Shown here: piece by piece, positions 40,685 to 50,127 of the stretch
Position numbering within the stretch: the stretch's first letter is position 1
How the letters are laid out: the number at the start of each line of letters is the position of its first letter
DNA from: Xanthobacteraceae bacterium
Lineage (GTDB): Bacteria > Pseudomonadota > Alphaproteobacteria > Rhizobiales > Xanthobacteraceae
Assembly (NCBI GenBank): GCA_029266425.1
Contig: JAQSWY010000018.1
Coordinates: forward strand, 1 to 64,000
Length of the DNA stretch: 64,000 bases
Reading direction: 5' to 3'
The notes under the pieces: model-generated
What the model was told of the DNA's origin: nothing
What the model saw: only the letters and a program-made list of their open reading frames with translations
Database searches by the model: none
Program-made: the position numbers and the translations under genes

Positions 40685-41606
40685 GGGACGAGCCGGGCCT
40701 GGTCAGGGTGTCACCCAGCAAGCGGGCGAAGCGCATGGCCGAAGGCAGCATGCCGAACATCAGGGCTGCGGGGATGCGCTGCACCCGGCCGACGCGCACG
40801 AAGGGCAGGCTGTTCCAGAGCGGGCTGCGGGCGAGGCTCGCCAGCACGTCCGGCGCGATCGGCTCGAGATAGATGAGCCGCGCGCCCGCGGCGTCGGCGA
40901 GCTGCTCGATACCGACGGTGGCGAAGCCCCAGTAATTGGTCTCGCCGCGCCAGGCATTGGCGAGCCCGCAGCGCTCGATCACCTCGTTGAACAGGCTCTT
41001 CGCGCCATAGACGCGGACATGGCGCGTATCCATGAAGTTCACCACGAGGAGAGGCGCATCGGCATGAGGCGCGAGCGTCTGGCGGGTCGCCGCTATCAGG
41101 GCGGCGCTATCCGCGACCAGCGCTTCGGCTTCGGCCTCCCGCGCCAGCATGCCACCGAGCCGTCGGGTGGCGGCAACGCTGCGCTCATAGGGATTGCCTG
41201 GGTCCGGCGTGTTGATGGCGAAGGTCTCGGTGCGGGCGATGCGCTCCAGCATCGGGCGAATGCGGGCGAGATAGGGCGAGGTCAGGATCAGGTCGGGCTT
41301 GAGCGCGTGCAGGAGCTCGACATTGGCTTCCAGCGCGGTGCCGAGATTGATCACGCCCGCGGGCAGCGCAGGCTCGACCACCCAGCCCGCCCACTCATCC
41401 GCCTCGGCAATCGCGATCGGCGTCACGCCCATCGCCAGCAGGGTTTCGGCGAGGCCGTAATCGAGCGAGACGATGCGGACCGGCAGCCCGGCCGCATGGA
41501 GCGGTTGGGCAGCATGGAGCGGTTGCGGCGCCAGGAGGGCGCACGACGCCGCGCCGGCCAGGAAGCCGCGTCTCGTCGTGCCGAAGGATGCCGGCAAGGC
41601 AGGCAC
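40677..41606 (-). CDS. Iron-siderophore ABC transporter binding protein (FhuD-like)
   Basis: A 309-residue periplasmic binding protein of the FhuD/FepB type from GTG at 41604-41606, directly next to the receptor stop codon. A twin-arginine leader GTTRRGFLAGAAS is followed by the fold landmarks RIVSLDYGLAETLLAMGV, LLHALKPDLILTSPYL and a C-terminal SLARSPLWNSLPFVRVGRV. It passes the iron complex to the fused permease. Confidence 0.93.
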   Translation of the reverse strand: MPALPASFGTTRRGFLAGAASCALLAPQPLHAAQPLHAAGLPVRIVSLDYGLAETLLAMGVTPIAIAEADEWAGWVVEPALPAGVINLGTALEANVELLHALKPDLILTSPYLARIRPMLERIARTETFAINTPDPGNPYERSVAATRRLGGMLAREAEAEALVADSAALIAATRQTLAPHADAPLLVVNFMDTRHVRVYGAKSLFNEVIERCGLANAWRGETNYWGFATVGIEQLADAAGARLIYLEPIAPDVLASLARSPLWNSLPFVRVGRVQRIPAALMFGMLPSAMRFARLLGDTLTRPGSSHG

Positions 41607-44054
41607 CTACCAGCGGTATTTCAGGCCGGCGATGACGGTGCGCGGCGCTCCGAGGTAGCAGTAGCCGGCATCGCAGGTGGTGTATTCCTCGTCGAGCAGG
41701 TTCTGGGCGTTGACCTGCGCGCTCCAGCCCTTGAACTTCGGATCGAGGTACTGGAAATCGTAGCTCAGCTTGGCGTCGATGAGTGCATATGCGTCGTTCT
41801 GGAAGGTATTGAGCGAGTCACCCCAGGTGGAGCCGGTGTAACGCACGCCGGCACCGAGGCCGAGGCCCGCAAGCTTGGATCCGGACTGGAACTGATAGTC
41901 CACCCACAGGGCGAAGCTGTTCTCCGGTTGACCGGAGGGCGTCAGGCCGATCGTCTTCGGATCGCCGGCAAGATTGGTGAGATCGAGATAGGTGTAGGCG
42001 CCGCGCACCTTGAGGCCCTCGCCGAGGTTGCCGACCGCCTCCAATTCGAAGCCGCGTGCGCGCACCTCGCCGGTCTGCATCTGGAAGAGCGGATCGGTGT
42101 CGTCGGTGACGAGACCATTCTCCTGGTTGATCTGGAAGATCGAGACGGCGAAATAGCCGTCGAACCCGACCGGCACGTATTTCACGCCGCCCTCGATCTG
42201 CTTGGCGGTGGTCGGCGAGAAGGAGTTGCCGGCAATGTCGTAGCCGAGATTGGGCGCGAAAGACGTGGAGTAGCTGACATACGGCGCGAGGCCGTTGTCG
42301 AACACATAGGTCAGGCCGACGCGGCCGGTGAACTCGCTGTCGTCTTTGTTCTGAGTGGTGGGGACGCCCAGCAGTTGCTCATCCTTGCTGTCGACCCAGT
42401 CCTGCCGGCCGGTCAGGGTGAGGATCCAGCGGTCGAACTTCGCCTGCTCCTGCACATAGAGGCCAACCTGACTCTGCTTCTGACGATAGCGCGAATAGTT
42501 GAAGCCGGGATCGTAGGTCGGGCCGAGCGGTTGCCCGGTGTTCAGGTCGAAATCGGACGCCGCGCCGAAGCCGATGCCGCCATCGAGCGACAGGTAGGAA
42601 TAGTCGAGGCCGACGAGCAGCTTGTGCTCGACAGAGCCGGTAACGAAGTCGGCCTGCACCTGGTTGTCGACGACAAAGGAATCCAGGATGTCATGGACAT
42701 AACCGGTGGAGCGCCTGGCGATGTTCGTCACCGGATCGACAGCGTACACGCTGTTATAGCGCACCGTGGTATCGGCGCTGCCGTAGCGCAGGTTCTGTCG
42801 CACGGTGAACACGTCGTTGACTTCATGCTCGGCGAGATAGCCGAACCGGTACTGGTCCTGCATCTGGCTGTTGTAGTCACCGCGGGCGCGGCTGAAGACC
42901 TCGCCGCCGCTGCCGTTCCAGCCATAGAACGGCAGCGAGGCCGGGGTCTCCGATTCCTGATACTCGCCGAGGAAGGTGATCCTGGTCTGGTCGTTCGGCT
43001 TCCAGGTCACCGCCGGGGCGATGAAGGTCATGTCGTTGACGCCGCCGCCGAGCGTGTTCGGCGAGCCGGCATCGCGCAGCACGCCGGTCAGGCGGTAGAG
43101 CAGCTCGCCATCCTTGTCGAGCCGGCCGCCGACGTCGAACTGGCCCTGCCAGAGATCGTAATTGCCGGCCTGGAGTTCGATCTCTCCGAACGGCTCGTCG
43201 ACCGGGCGCTTGGAGGTGATGTCGACGAGGCCGCCCGGCGAACCGAGTCCATAGAGCGCCGAGCTCGGGCCGCGCAGCACGGTGACGCTCTCGACGCCAT
43301 AGGGCTCGACCTTGAACACCGACATGTTGGCCCCCGGCAGGCGCAGGCCGTCGCGATAGATGCCGGTATAGGTGGTATCGAAGCCGCGGATGGTGAAAAC
43401 ATCGAAGCGCGGGTCGAAACCGCTCTGGCCGGTGCGCACGCCCGGCGTGTAGGCGACCGCCTCGGTAAGCGTCTGCACGTTACGGTCGTCGAGTTCCTCG
43501 CGGGTGACGACCGACACCGATTGGGGCACCTCGATCAGCGGCGTGTCGGTCTTGGTGCCGGCATTGTTGCGGGTGGCGACGTAGCCGACGGTGCCGTCAG
43601 ACGAGGTGTTCACGTCGACGGTGTCGAGCTCGATGCCGATCACCGCATTACCGCCGTCGCCTCCCGCGCCTGCGGGATCGATGATGGTGACGCGGTTCGG
43701 CGCGGTGAAGCGATAGGTCAGGCCGGTGCCGGCGAGAATGCGGGCGAGCGCCTCGGGAGCGCTCATGGTGCCGGAGATCGCCGAGGAACGCCGTCCGCGC
43801 AGCTTGGCGGCGTCCGAGAAGATCCGCACGCCGGCCGTCTGGCCAAAGGCCAGCACTGCTTCGTCGAGTTCCTGGGCAGGAATATTGAAGGCGATGCGGG
43901 GCGCGGCCGCGCTCTGCTGGGCGAGCGCCGCATGCGAGAGGGCGACGACACCGATGAGGCCCGACAGCAGAGCGAACGACAAAGCGTTCGCGGCGACGCC
44001 GCTCATCAGCCAAAGCCGCCGTCCGCGCCGCGCGGTCCCGTCCATCCGTGTCAT
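41607..44054 (-). CDS. TonB-dependent siderophore receptor with signalling domain
   Basis: An 815-residue outer-membrane receptor from ATG 44052-44054. A signal peptide is followed by an STN (secretin/TonB N-terminal) signalling domain around residues 50-120 (RIAFNIPAQELDEAVLAFG, ALARILAGTGLTYRF). The TonB box and plug (VPQSVSVVTREELDDR, RGFDTTYTGIYRDGLR) come next, then a 22-strand barrel ending in YRW. The STN domain with upstream FecR and FecI indicates transcription control from the receptor. An in-frame ATG at 44126 is less likely. Confidence 0.95.
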   Translation of the reverse strand: MTRMDGTARRGRRLWLMSGVAANALSFALLSGLIGVVALSHAALAQQSAAAPRIAFNIPAQELDEAVLAFGQTAGVRIFSDAAKLRGRRSSAISGTMSAPEALARILAGTGLTYRFTAPNRVTIIDPAGAGGDGGNAVIGIELDTVDVNTSSDGTVGYVATRNNAGTKTDTPLIEVPQSVSVVTREELDDRNVQTLTEAVAYTPGVRTGQSGFDPRFDVFTIRGFDTTYTGIYRDGLRLPGANMSVFKVEPYGVESVTVLRGPSSALYGLGSPGGLVDITSKRPVDEPFGEIELQAGNYDLWQGQFDVGGRLDKDGELLYRLTGVLRDAGSPNTLGGGVNDMTFIAPAVTWKPNDQTRITFLGEYQESETPASLPFYGWNGSGGEVFSRARGDYNSQMQDQYRFGYLAEHEVNDVFTVRQNLRYGSADTTVRYNSVYAVDPVTNIARRSTGYVHDILDSFVVDNQVQADFVTGSVEHKLLVGLDYSYLSLDGGIGFGAASDFDLNTGQPLGPTYDPGFNYSRYRQKQSQVGLYVQEQAKFDRWILTLTGRQDWVDSKDEQLLGVPTTQNKDDSEFTGRVGLTYVFDNGLAPYVSYSTSFAPNLGYDIAGNSFSPTTAKQIEGGVKYVPVGFDGYFAVSIFQINQENGLVTDDTDPLFQMQTGEVRARGFELEAVGNLGEGLKVRGAYTYLDLTNLAGDPKTIGLTPSGQPENSFALWVDYQFQSGSKLAGLGLGAGVRYTGSTWGDSLNTFQNDAYALIDAKLSYDFQYLDPKFKGWSAQVNAQNLLDEEYTTCDAGYCYLGAPRTVIAGLKYRW

Positions 44055-44173
44055 CGTCTCTTCGTCCTTGCTGCCGATCGACCGACCGCCGCGATGCGCC
44101 ACGCCGGCCTGCAGGAAGGAAGACAACTCACGACGCCGTTACCGTAAATTTTTCTGCGGATTTTTCGTGCCGA

Positions 44174-45166
44174 TCAGTAAAGCACTGTTATCAAAGCCGG
44201 AACTGAACGCGCCCGGATGCCGAGCTCGCTGGTGATGGTGTCGATGGCGTCGCCGAGATCACGGGTCGGGAAGACGCCGGTGACACGGCGCTGGGCGAGC
44301 GCCGGGTCCCATATGACGATGCGGCCGCGGCGGTAGCGGTTGAGCCGCGCGACCACCTCGCCGAGCGGCGCCGCATTGAACACCAGCATGTCCTGGCGCC
44401 AGGCGGTGGCTCGCGCGACATCGACGCGCTCCACTCCGCCTAGCCCGCGCCGGCTGTCATAGCGAACCGCATCCCCGGGCGAGAGCGTGACGCTGCGTGT
44501 GGCGCCCGCCATTTCGAGCGCGACGTCGAGCGCGACTTGGACCTGGTGTTCGACGGCGACGACATTTGCCCCGCTGTCATTGATCTCGACGGCGAATTCG
44601 GTGCCGAGCGCCGTGGTGGTGCCGCCCGCCGCATCGACGATGAAGGCGCGGCGCTCCGCTCCCTGCCGCGGCGCCGCATGGAAGAAGGCCTCGCCCACCA
44701 GCAGCGAGACCCGGCGCTCCTCGGCGGTGAAGTGCAGGGCGACGGCACTGGCTGGGCCGAGCTCGAGCATCGTGCCGTCGGACAGGCGGACCTGGCGCCT
44801 CTCGCCGGGATCGGTGCGGTGGTCGGCCGACAGCGCAATCCATGGATCACCGATGTGGTAGCGCAGGCCGGCAAGCGCGAGCAGGGCCACCACGACGAGC
44901 GCCCCGATGTTCCGGCGGCCCGTCCCCTTCCGGCGCGCGGGGCGCGGCGCGCCCTGCCAGGGGGCAGGGTTGGCGCGCAACGTATCGAGGCTTCGCCAGG
45001 CGCTGTGTGCCTCCTCGAAGGCGGGGCGATGGTCGGGATGAGCGTCGAGCCATTGCCGGAACGCCTCGCGCTCTTTCCCGTCGAGCGGGCGACCGTCGAT
45101 CCGGGCGACCCATTCCGCTGCGCGGCGCTCGATCTCCCCGCTGTCGTCTTTCACGCCGTCATCCAT
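44174..45166 (-). CDS. fecR: FecR-type anti-sigma regulator
   Basis: A 330-residue membrane regulator. The N-terminal cytoplasmic anti-sigma domain has AAEWVARIDGRPLDGKEREAFRQWLDAHPDHRPAFEEAHSAW-like sequence, one membrane helix is at about residues 87-102, and the periplasmic FecR domain has RRQVRLSDGTMLELGPAS and AWRQDMLVFNAAPLGEVVARLNRY. It relays receptor occupancy to the sigma factor. It sits between fecI and the receptor. Confidence 0.94.
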   Translation of the reverse strand: MDDGVKDDSGEIERRAAEWVARIDGRPLDGKEREAFRQWLDAHPDHRPAFEEAHSAWRSLDTLRANPAPWQGAPRPARRKGTGRRNIGALVVVALLALAGLRYHIGDPWIALSADHRTDPGERRQVRLSDGTMLELGPASAVALHFTAEERRVSLLVGEAFFHAAPRQGAERRAFIVDAAGGTTTALGTEFAVEINDSGANVVAVEHQVQVALDVALEMAGATRSVTLSPGDAVRYDSRRGLGGVERVDVARATAWRQDMLVFNAAPLGEVVARLNRYRRGRIVIWDPALAQRRVTGVFPTRDLGDAIDTITSELGIRARSVPALITVLY

Positions 45167-45270
45167 GGATCAACGCCATTGGCTGCCTTCCCGAGGTGAA
45201 GACAACCGAGAGGGCAAAACACCGTACTATCAGCGCAAGACTATCGAGGGCATTGCTATCGGGGACATTG

Positions 45271-45780
45271 CTACCGGGACATGCCCGGGTGCGTCCTGAG
45301 GCAGCGCGTGACGTGCTGGATCGCCATGGCGAGGTGCTTCTGCACCGCGCTCTCCGAGATGCGCAAGGTGCAGGCGACTTCGGCGTGGGTGAGGCCGTCG
45401 ATGCGGTTCAGCACGAAGATCTGTTGGGTGCGTAGCGGCAGCTGGCCGATCATGTGCTGGAGCCGCTCCAGTTGGAGGCGGGAATCCACCGCGTCCTCGG
45501 GCGAGGGGGTGTCCGCGGCGATCTCGCCCAGCCATTCGTGTGGCACGCAGTGGGTGCGGCGCCTCGCCTCCTGCTTCCTGTGATTGAGCATGAGGTTGCG
45601 CGCGATTGTGTAGAGGTAGGCGCGAAGGTCCTGCACGCGGGTATCGGGCCGCTCGATGACCCGCACGAACGTGTCCTGGACGAGGTCGGACGCGGTGTGC
45701 GCGTCGCCGAGCCGGCGCCTGAGATAGCGGTTCAACTCGGGTCCATGCGCGTTGAACGCAATTTTCAGGTCGCCCACCAC
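45271..45780 (-). CDS. fecI: FecI-type ECF sigma factor
   Basis: A 169-residue iron-starvation sigma factor. The region 2 core is ASDLVQDTFVRVIERPDTRVQDLRAYLYTIARNLMLNHRKQ and region 4 is LPLRTQQIFVLNRIDGLTHAEVACTLRISESAVQKHLAMAI, read in parts. Upstream (45855-45895) the DNA is very AT-rich, consistent with its own promoter, but no clear Irr or RirA box is seen. It probably drives the receptor operon downstream. Confidence 0.94.
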   Translation of the reverse strand: MVGDLKIAFNAHGPELNRYLRRRLGDAHTASDLVQDTFVRVIERPDTRVQDLRAYLYTIARNLMLNHRKQEARRRTHCVPHEWLGEIAADTPSPEDAVDSRLQLERLQHMIGQLPLRTQQIFVLNRIDGLTHAEVACTLRISESAVQKHLAMAIQHVTRCLRTHPGMSR

Positions 45781-45987
45781 CGTATCAGCATCCCCAGGAT
45801 TGCAGTTCCAGCGTCGCCGGACCGGCCGTATACGCTGAGGAACTCTTAGCGTTGACCAAATATATCTTCAATCTCAATAATTTATATTAAGTCTAAGGTG
45901 GCGGCATCTGACGCCTGACCACGAAGCCGCGCCCGAGACCTGATGCGAGAGATCAATCCGGCGAGGCTCTATGGCGTCTCGCGCTCT

Positions 45988-47025
45988 TTATTCCCCGAAC
46001 CGGAACTGCACCTTCATGGCGCGACGCCGGTCGGACGCCAGGGCGAAGGCGGCCGGCGCGTCCTCCATGGGGAAGCTGCCGGTGAGCAGCGGACGCAGAT
46101 CTACCTCGCCGTCCGAGATCAGCGCGGCGGCACGGGCGAACTCGGCATCGAAACGGAAGCTGCCCTTCAGCTCAAGTTCCTTGGCGACGATGACGTTCAT
46201 CGGCAGAGGCTGGTCGCCGCCGAGGCCGACAAGCACGATCGTGCCCCTCGGGCGTACCAGCGCGAGCGCGCTCGCGAGCGCGCTCGGATTGCCGGAGCAC
46301 TCGATGGCGGCGTCCACCCGGCCCTTGTCGGCCGCGAGGTCGGCGAGACCGTCGGTTCCATTGGAGACATCGACGCAGCGTGTCGCGCCGAGGCGGGCCG
46401 CGATCGCCAGCGCCTCGGGGGCGATGTCCGTCGCCACGATCTCGGCGGCGCCGGCGACACGGGCGGCAGCGATGACGAGGCATCCGATCGGTCCGCAGCC
46501 CGAGACCAGCACCGTCCGCCCGGTGAGCGCTCCGGCCTGTTCGACGGCATGAAGCGCCACCGCGAACGGCTCGCACAGTGCGGCGAGCGCGAGATCGACG
46601 TGCGGGCCGACCCGCACGGCCTGCTCCTCCGGGATGGTCATCTCCTCCCGGAAGGCGCCCTGCACATGGGGGAAGCGCATGGCACTGCCGTAGAAGCGCA
46701 TGTCGAGGCACTGGTTGCGCAGGCCCTGGCGGCAATACTCACACCTGCCGCACGGGCCGCTCGGATTGACGGCGACGCGATCGCCGACGGAAACCTTTGT
46801 CACCCCGGCGCCGACGGCGGCGACTGTCCCCGCGACCTCATGGCCGAGCACCATGGGCTCGCGCAGGCGCACCGTGCCGAAGCCGCCATGGTGGAAATAA
46901 TGCAGGTCCGATCCGCAAATGCCGCCGGCCCCCATCCGGACGAGGACGTCGTGCGGGCCTGGTGGTGACGCCGGCATGGGCTCGATGCGCAGATCGTGCG
47001 GAGCGTGAAGGACGATGGCGCGCAT
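45988..47025 (-). CDS. Zinc alcohol dehydrogenase, L-idonate 5-dehydrogenase-like
   Basis: A 345-residue medium-chain dehydrogenase. Catalytic zinc ligands Cys37 (GICGSDLHYF) and His62-Glu63 (GHEVAG); structural zinc Cys92, Cys95, Cys98 and Cys106. The FHHGGFGTVRLREPMVLGHE segment is typical of L-idonate 5-dehydrogenase (IdnD). It would oxidise a hexonate such as L-idonate to 5-ketogluconate, the substrate of the IdnO-like SDR upstream. It is the last gene of the TRAP operon. Confidence 0.88.
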   Translation of the reverse strand: MRAIVLHAPHDLRIEPMPASPPGPHDVLVRMGAGGICGSDLHYFHHGGFGTVRLREPMVLGHEVAGTVAAVGAGVTKVSVGDRVAVNPSGPCGRCEYCRQGLRNQCLDMRFYGSAMRFPHVQGAFREEMTIPEEQAVRVGPHVDLALAALCEPFAVALHAVEQAGALTGRTVLVSGCGPIGCLVIAAARVAGAAEIVATDIAPEALAIAARLGATRCVDVSNGTDGLADLAADKGRVDAAIECSGNPSALASALALVRPRGTIVLVGLGGDQPLPMNVIVAKELELKGSFRFDAEFARAAALISDGEVDLRPLLTGSFPMEDAPAAFALASDRRRAMKVQFRFGE

Positions 47026-47061
47026 GACGCTGCTCCCGGTTTTCGAAAACGGAAAAACGCC

Positions 47062-48342
47062 TCAGCGCGTCATCATGTGCAGCGGCCACAGCACGATCTG
47101 CGGGAACAGCACCAGCAGGAACATGACGATGGTCTGGGCGATGAGGAACGGCAGCACGCCGCGGATGACGCCGCTCATCGGCACCTTGGCGACGCCGCAC
47201 ACGACGTTCAGCACGGTGCCGACCGGCGGGGTGACGAGGCCGAGGGCGTTGTTCATGATGAACAGGACGCCGAAATAGACCGGATCGATGCCGGCCTGCT
47301 TGACCACCGGCATCAGCACCGGGGTCATGATCAGCACCGTCGGGGTGAAGTCGAGCGCGGTGCCGATGACGAGGACAAGCAGCATCAGCACCGCCGTCAT
47401 CAGCATCGGGCTGTCCATCAGGGGCTGGACCAGTTCCGCCAGCTCCTGGGGAATGTTCGCCGTGGTGATCAGCCAGGCCGAGACGCCCGCGGCGGCGACC
47501 AGGAACATGATGACCGCGGTGGTCTCCGCCGCGCGGTAGATCAGGTGGAACAGGTCCCGCACCTTGATCTCGCGATAGATCACCAGCCCGACGAACAGTG
47601 AATAGACCGCGGCGATCACCGCCGCCTCGGTCGGCGTGAAGGCGCCGAACTTCAGTCCGCCGATGATGACCACCGGAAGCAGCAGCGCCCAGAACGCGCT
47701 GCGGGTCTCGGCGAGGCGCTCGGACAGGGTGCGCTTCGGCTCCACTCTCGGCTTGTCGCGCTGGATGCTCCAGCGCCAGGCGATCATGATCGCGAGACCC
47801 ATCATGATGCCGGGCACGATGCCGGCGATGAAGAGCTTGGTGATGGACACGCCGCCGGTGACGCCGAACAGGATCATGCCGATGGAGGGCGGGATGACCG
47901 GGGCGATGATGCCGCCGCAGGCGATGAGGCCGCAGGAGCGGTTGATGTCGTAGCCGGCATTGCGCATCAGCGGCACCAGCACCGAGGCCAGCGCCGCGGT
48001 GTCCGCGACCGCGGATCCCGACAGCGAGGCCATGATGACCGCGGCCGCCACCGCGACATAGCCGAGGCCGCCGCGTATGTGCCCGACCCAGGCCATCGCC
48101 ATGGTGATGATGCGCCGGGTCATGCCGCCGGCATTCATGAACTCGCCGGCGAGCATGAAGAACGGCACCGCGAGCAGGGGAAAGCTGTTGGCGCCATCCC
48201 ACATGTTCTGGATCACGATCTGCGGATCGGTGATCCCCATGTAGAACATCATGGCCAGCCCGCAGCCGATCAGCGCGAACGCCACCGGCATGCCGAGCGC
48301 CATCAGCCCGAGGAGCGAGGTGATAAAGACGAAGACGGTCAC
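47062..48342 (-). CDS. TRAP transporter large permease (DctM)
   Basis: A 426-residue permease with about 12 helices, sodium-coupled uptake of a sugar acid. Family segments are ALIGCGLAMMFYMG, VPFFMLAGEFMNAGGMTRRI, SLSGSAVADTAALASVLVPLM and TPPVGTVLNVVCGV. It overlaps the small subunit gene by 4 bases. Confidence 0.96.
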   Translation of the reverse strand: MTVFVFITSLLGLMALGMPVAFALIGCGLAMMFYMGITDPQIVIQNMWDGANSFPLLAVPFFMLAGEFMNAGGMTRRIITMAMAWVGHIRGGLGYVAVAAAVIMASLSGSAVADTAALASVLVPLMRNAGYDINRSCGLIACGGIIAPVIPPSIGMILFGVTGGVSITKLFIAGIVPGIMMGLAIMIAWRWSIQRDKPRVEPKRTLSERLAETRSAFWALLLPVVIIGGLKFGAFTPTEAAVIAAVYSLFVGLVIYREIKVRDLFHLIYRAAETTAVIMFLVAAAGVSAWLITTANIPQELAELVQPLMDSPMLMTAVLMLLVLVIGTALDFTPTVLIMTPVLMPVVKQAGIDPVYFGVLFIMNNALGLVTPPVGTVLNVVCGVAKVPMSGVIRGVLPFLIAQTIVMFLLVLFPQIVLWPLHMMTR

Positions 48343-48923
48343 GACAGCGCTCCCTTGCTGCGGGCCGCCTGCTCGGCGAGCTCGCGTTCGACCTCGCCGA
48401 CCTCGCCCATGCCTTCCTCGTGGACCTCGATCAATTCATCCTCCTCGACCATGCCGAGGAACAGCCGCACCAGATTGGCGGTGCAGATGATGGCGATCGC
48501 CGCGCCGGTGACGTAGCTCACGCCATAGACCCACAGGGTGCTGATCTGGGCGACCGGCGAGGAGTTGCCGGCAATGATCTCGTGCTGCAGCCAGGTGCCG
48601 TAGAAGATGTAGAGGCTGCACACCAGCATGATGACCTGGCTGATGCCCCAGCAGATCTTGCGGCCGAGCACGGGGAGAGCCTGCACCACCAGATCGACGC
48701 CGAGATGCGCGCGCTTGTGGAGCCCGACGATGCCACCGAGGAAGGTCATCCACACGAAGGCGAAGCGCGGCATCTCCTCCGACAGGTCAATGCCGGTATT
48801 GAAGAAGATCCGTAGCATCACATTGCCGAAGACCATGACCAGCATCACGATCATGCAGAGGACCATGATGATTTCGAGCGCCCGGTAGAACGCGGCAATG
48901 GTCGTTCGGAGGAGTTGGTTCAT
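48339..48923 (-). CDS. TRAP transporter small membrane subunit (DctQ)
   Basis: A 194-residue protein with four membrane helices and the DctQ landmarks LSEEMPRFAFVWMTFLGG and HKRAHLGVDLVV. The C-terminal tail is acidic (VEEDELIEVHEEG). It pairs with DctM and lies 112 bases after the nearer DctP gene, behind a stable hairpin. Confidence 0.95.
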   Translation of the reverse strand: MNQLLRTTIAAFYRALEIIMVLCMIVMLVMVFGNVMLRIFFNTGIDLSEEMPRFAFVWMTFLGGIVGLHKRAHLGVDLVVQALPVLGRKICWGISQVIMLVCSLYIFYGTWLQHEIIAGNSSPVAQISTLWVYGVSYVTGAAIAIICTANLVRLFLGMVEEDELIEVHEEGMGEVGEVERELAEQAARSKGALS

Positions 48924-49002
48924 CGAGACACCTCAGTCGAGTGGCGAGGCCGGTGCCGGGGAGCGATCACCAGTCGGCAGCAGTCCGGTCGATGCGAGGG
49001 GC

Positions 49003-49027
49003 GGCGGCACCGTGCTTCGGTGCCGCC
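49003..49027 (-). terminator. Stable hairpin between dctP and dctQ
   Basis: GGCGGCACCG / CGGTGCCGCC, a perfect 10-bp stem with a 5-base loop, starting 8 bases after the dctP stop on the reverse strand. Such a hairpin can protect the abundant binding-protein message or attenuate read-through into dctQM. Confidence 0.65.
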
Positions 49028-49035
49028 TGAGGGGT

Positions 49036-50055
49036 TCAGTTCGCGGCGGCGCGTGCCTTTTCGATCTCGGCATAGAAGCCGTTCACAAACTCGTCGCCGA
49101 TCTGCGGGGTGAACTTCGTCACCACGGACTTCACCTTCGCCTGGATCTTGGCGAGTTCTTCCGGCGGCACCGGCTCGACGGAGACGCCGGCTTCCTTGAA
49201 CTTGGCGATCACGTCACGGTCACCCTCCTCGAGCAGCTTGCGCTGCAGGAGACCGGCCTCGATCGCCGCCTTGCGCACGCCTTCCTGGTCGGCTGGGGAG
49301 AGCGTATCCCAGAACTTCTTCGAGGCGACGAGGGCGACCGGCGTATAGACGTGGTTGGTCAGCGAGATATACTTCTGAACTTCCTGCATCTTGTTGGCGT
49401 ACATGTGCAGGAGCGGGTTTTCCTGGCCGTCGATCGCCTTGACCTCGAGCGCCGCGAACACTTCCGAGAACGCCATCGGAACGGCGTTGGCGCCGATCGT
49501 CTTCCAGGTGTCGAGCGCCACCGGGTTCGCCATCACCCGCAACTTCAGCCCGCTGACGTCATCGAGCTTGGTGACGGCATGCTTGCTGTTGGAAAGATTG
49601 CGGAAGCCCATGCCCGACCAGGTCAGCCCCACAAGGCCGGTCGGCGCGAGTTTCTCGAAGATCTTCTTCGACGAGGGGCCATCGAGCACCGCGTAGACTT
49701 CCTTCTGGTTCTGGAACATGAAGGGAAGGTCCCAGACCTGCACTTCCTTCACCCGGGTCGACAGCGGTGCCAGCGTGCCGATGTAGAATTCCTGCGTTCC
49801 GGCCTGGACCGCCTGCAGCTGCTTCTCGTCGCTGCCGAGTACGGCGCTGTGATAGGGCTGGATCTTCACATTGCCGTTCGTGTAGGTCGCGGCAAGCTCG
49901 GCGAACTTGGTCATTGCGGCAGCCTGCGGATGGGTATCCGGCATGGCGTGGCCGATCTTGGCCTTGACTTCGGCCATTGCCGCACCGGCGCCGAACATCG
50001 TGGCTGCGGCCATGACGGCGGCACAAGCAAGACGCATTACTGAAGTGTTCGTCAT
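49036..50055 (-). CDS. TRAP transporter solute-binding protein (DctP, copy 1)
   Basis: A 339-residue DctP-family periplasmic protein with a signal peptide cleaved near AMAEVKAK. Landmarks are KIGHAMPDTHPQ, the ligand-binding Arg in GLKLRVMANPVALDTWK, and AMPMAFSEVFAAL-type sequence. It shows the sugar-acid subgroup pattern NKMQEVQKYISLTNHVYTPVAL. It directly precedes dctQM. A paralogue lies at 52172-53203. Confidence 0.94.
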   Translation of the reverse strand: MTNTSVMRLACAAVMAAATMFGAGAAMAEVKAKIGHAMPDTHPQAAAMTKFAELAATYTNGNVKIQPYHSAVLGSDEKQLQAVQAGTQEFYIGTLAPLSTRVKEVQVWDLPFMFQNQKEVYAVLDGPSSKKIFEKLAPTGLVGLTWSGMGFRNLSNSKHAVTKLDDVSGLKLRVMANPVALDTWKTIGANAVPMAFSEVFAALEVKAIDGQENPLLHMYANKMQEVQKYISLTNHVYTPVALVASKKFWDTLSPADQEGVRKAAIEAGLLQRKLLEEGDRDVIAKFKEAGVSVEPVPPEELAKIQAKVKSVVTKFTPQIGDEFVNGFYAEIEKARAAAN

Positions 50056-50127
50056 CTTACTTCCTCCTTGGCAGTCGTTTTCTTTGTTGCGAATTACGAC
50101 TTTGAATTTCTGACGGGTCTGATGACT

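Noticed and set aside
40536..44147. 1203-codon open frame on the + strand opposite the siderophore receptor
   Set aside because: It mirrors real reverse-strand genes with clear families, has no recognisable domain, and is the expected shadow of high GC at third codon positions.
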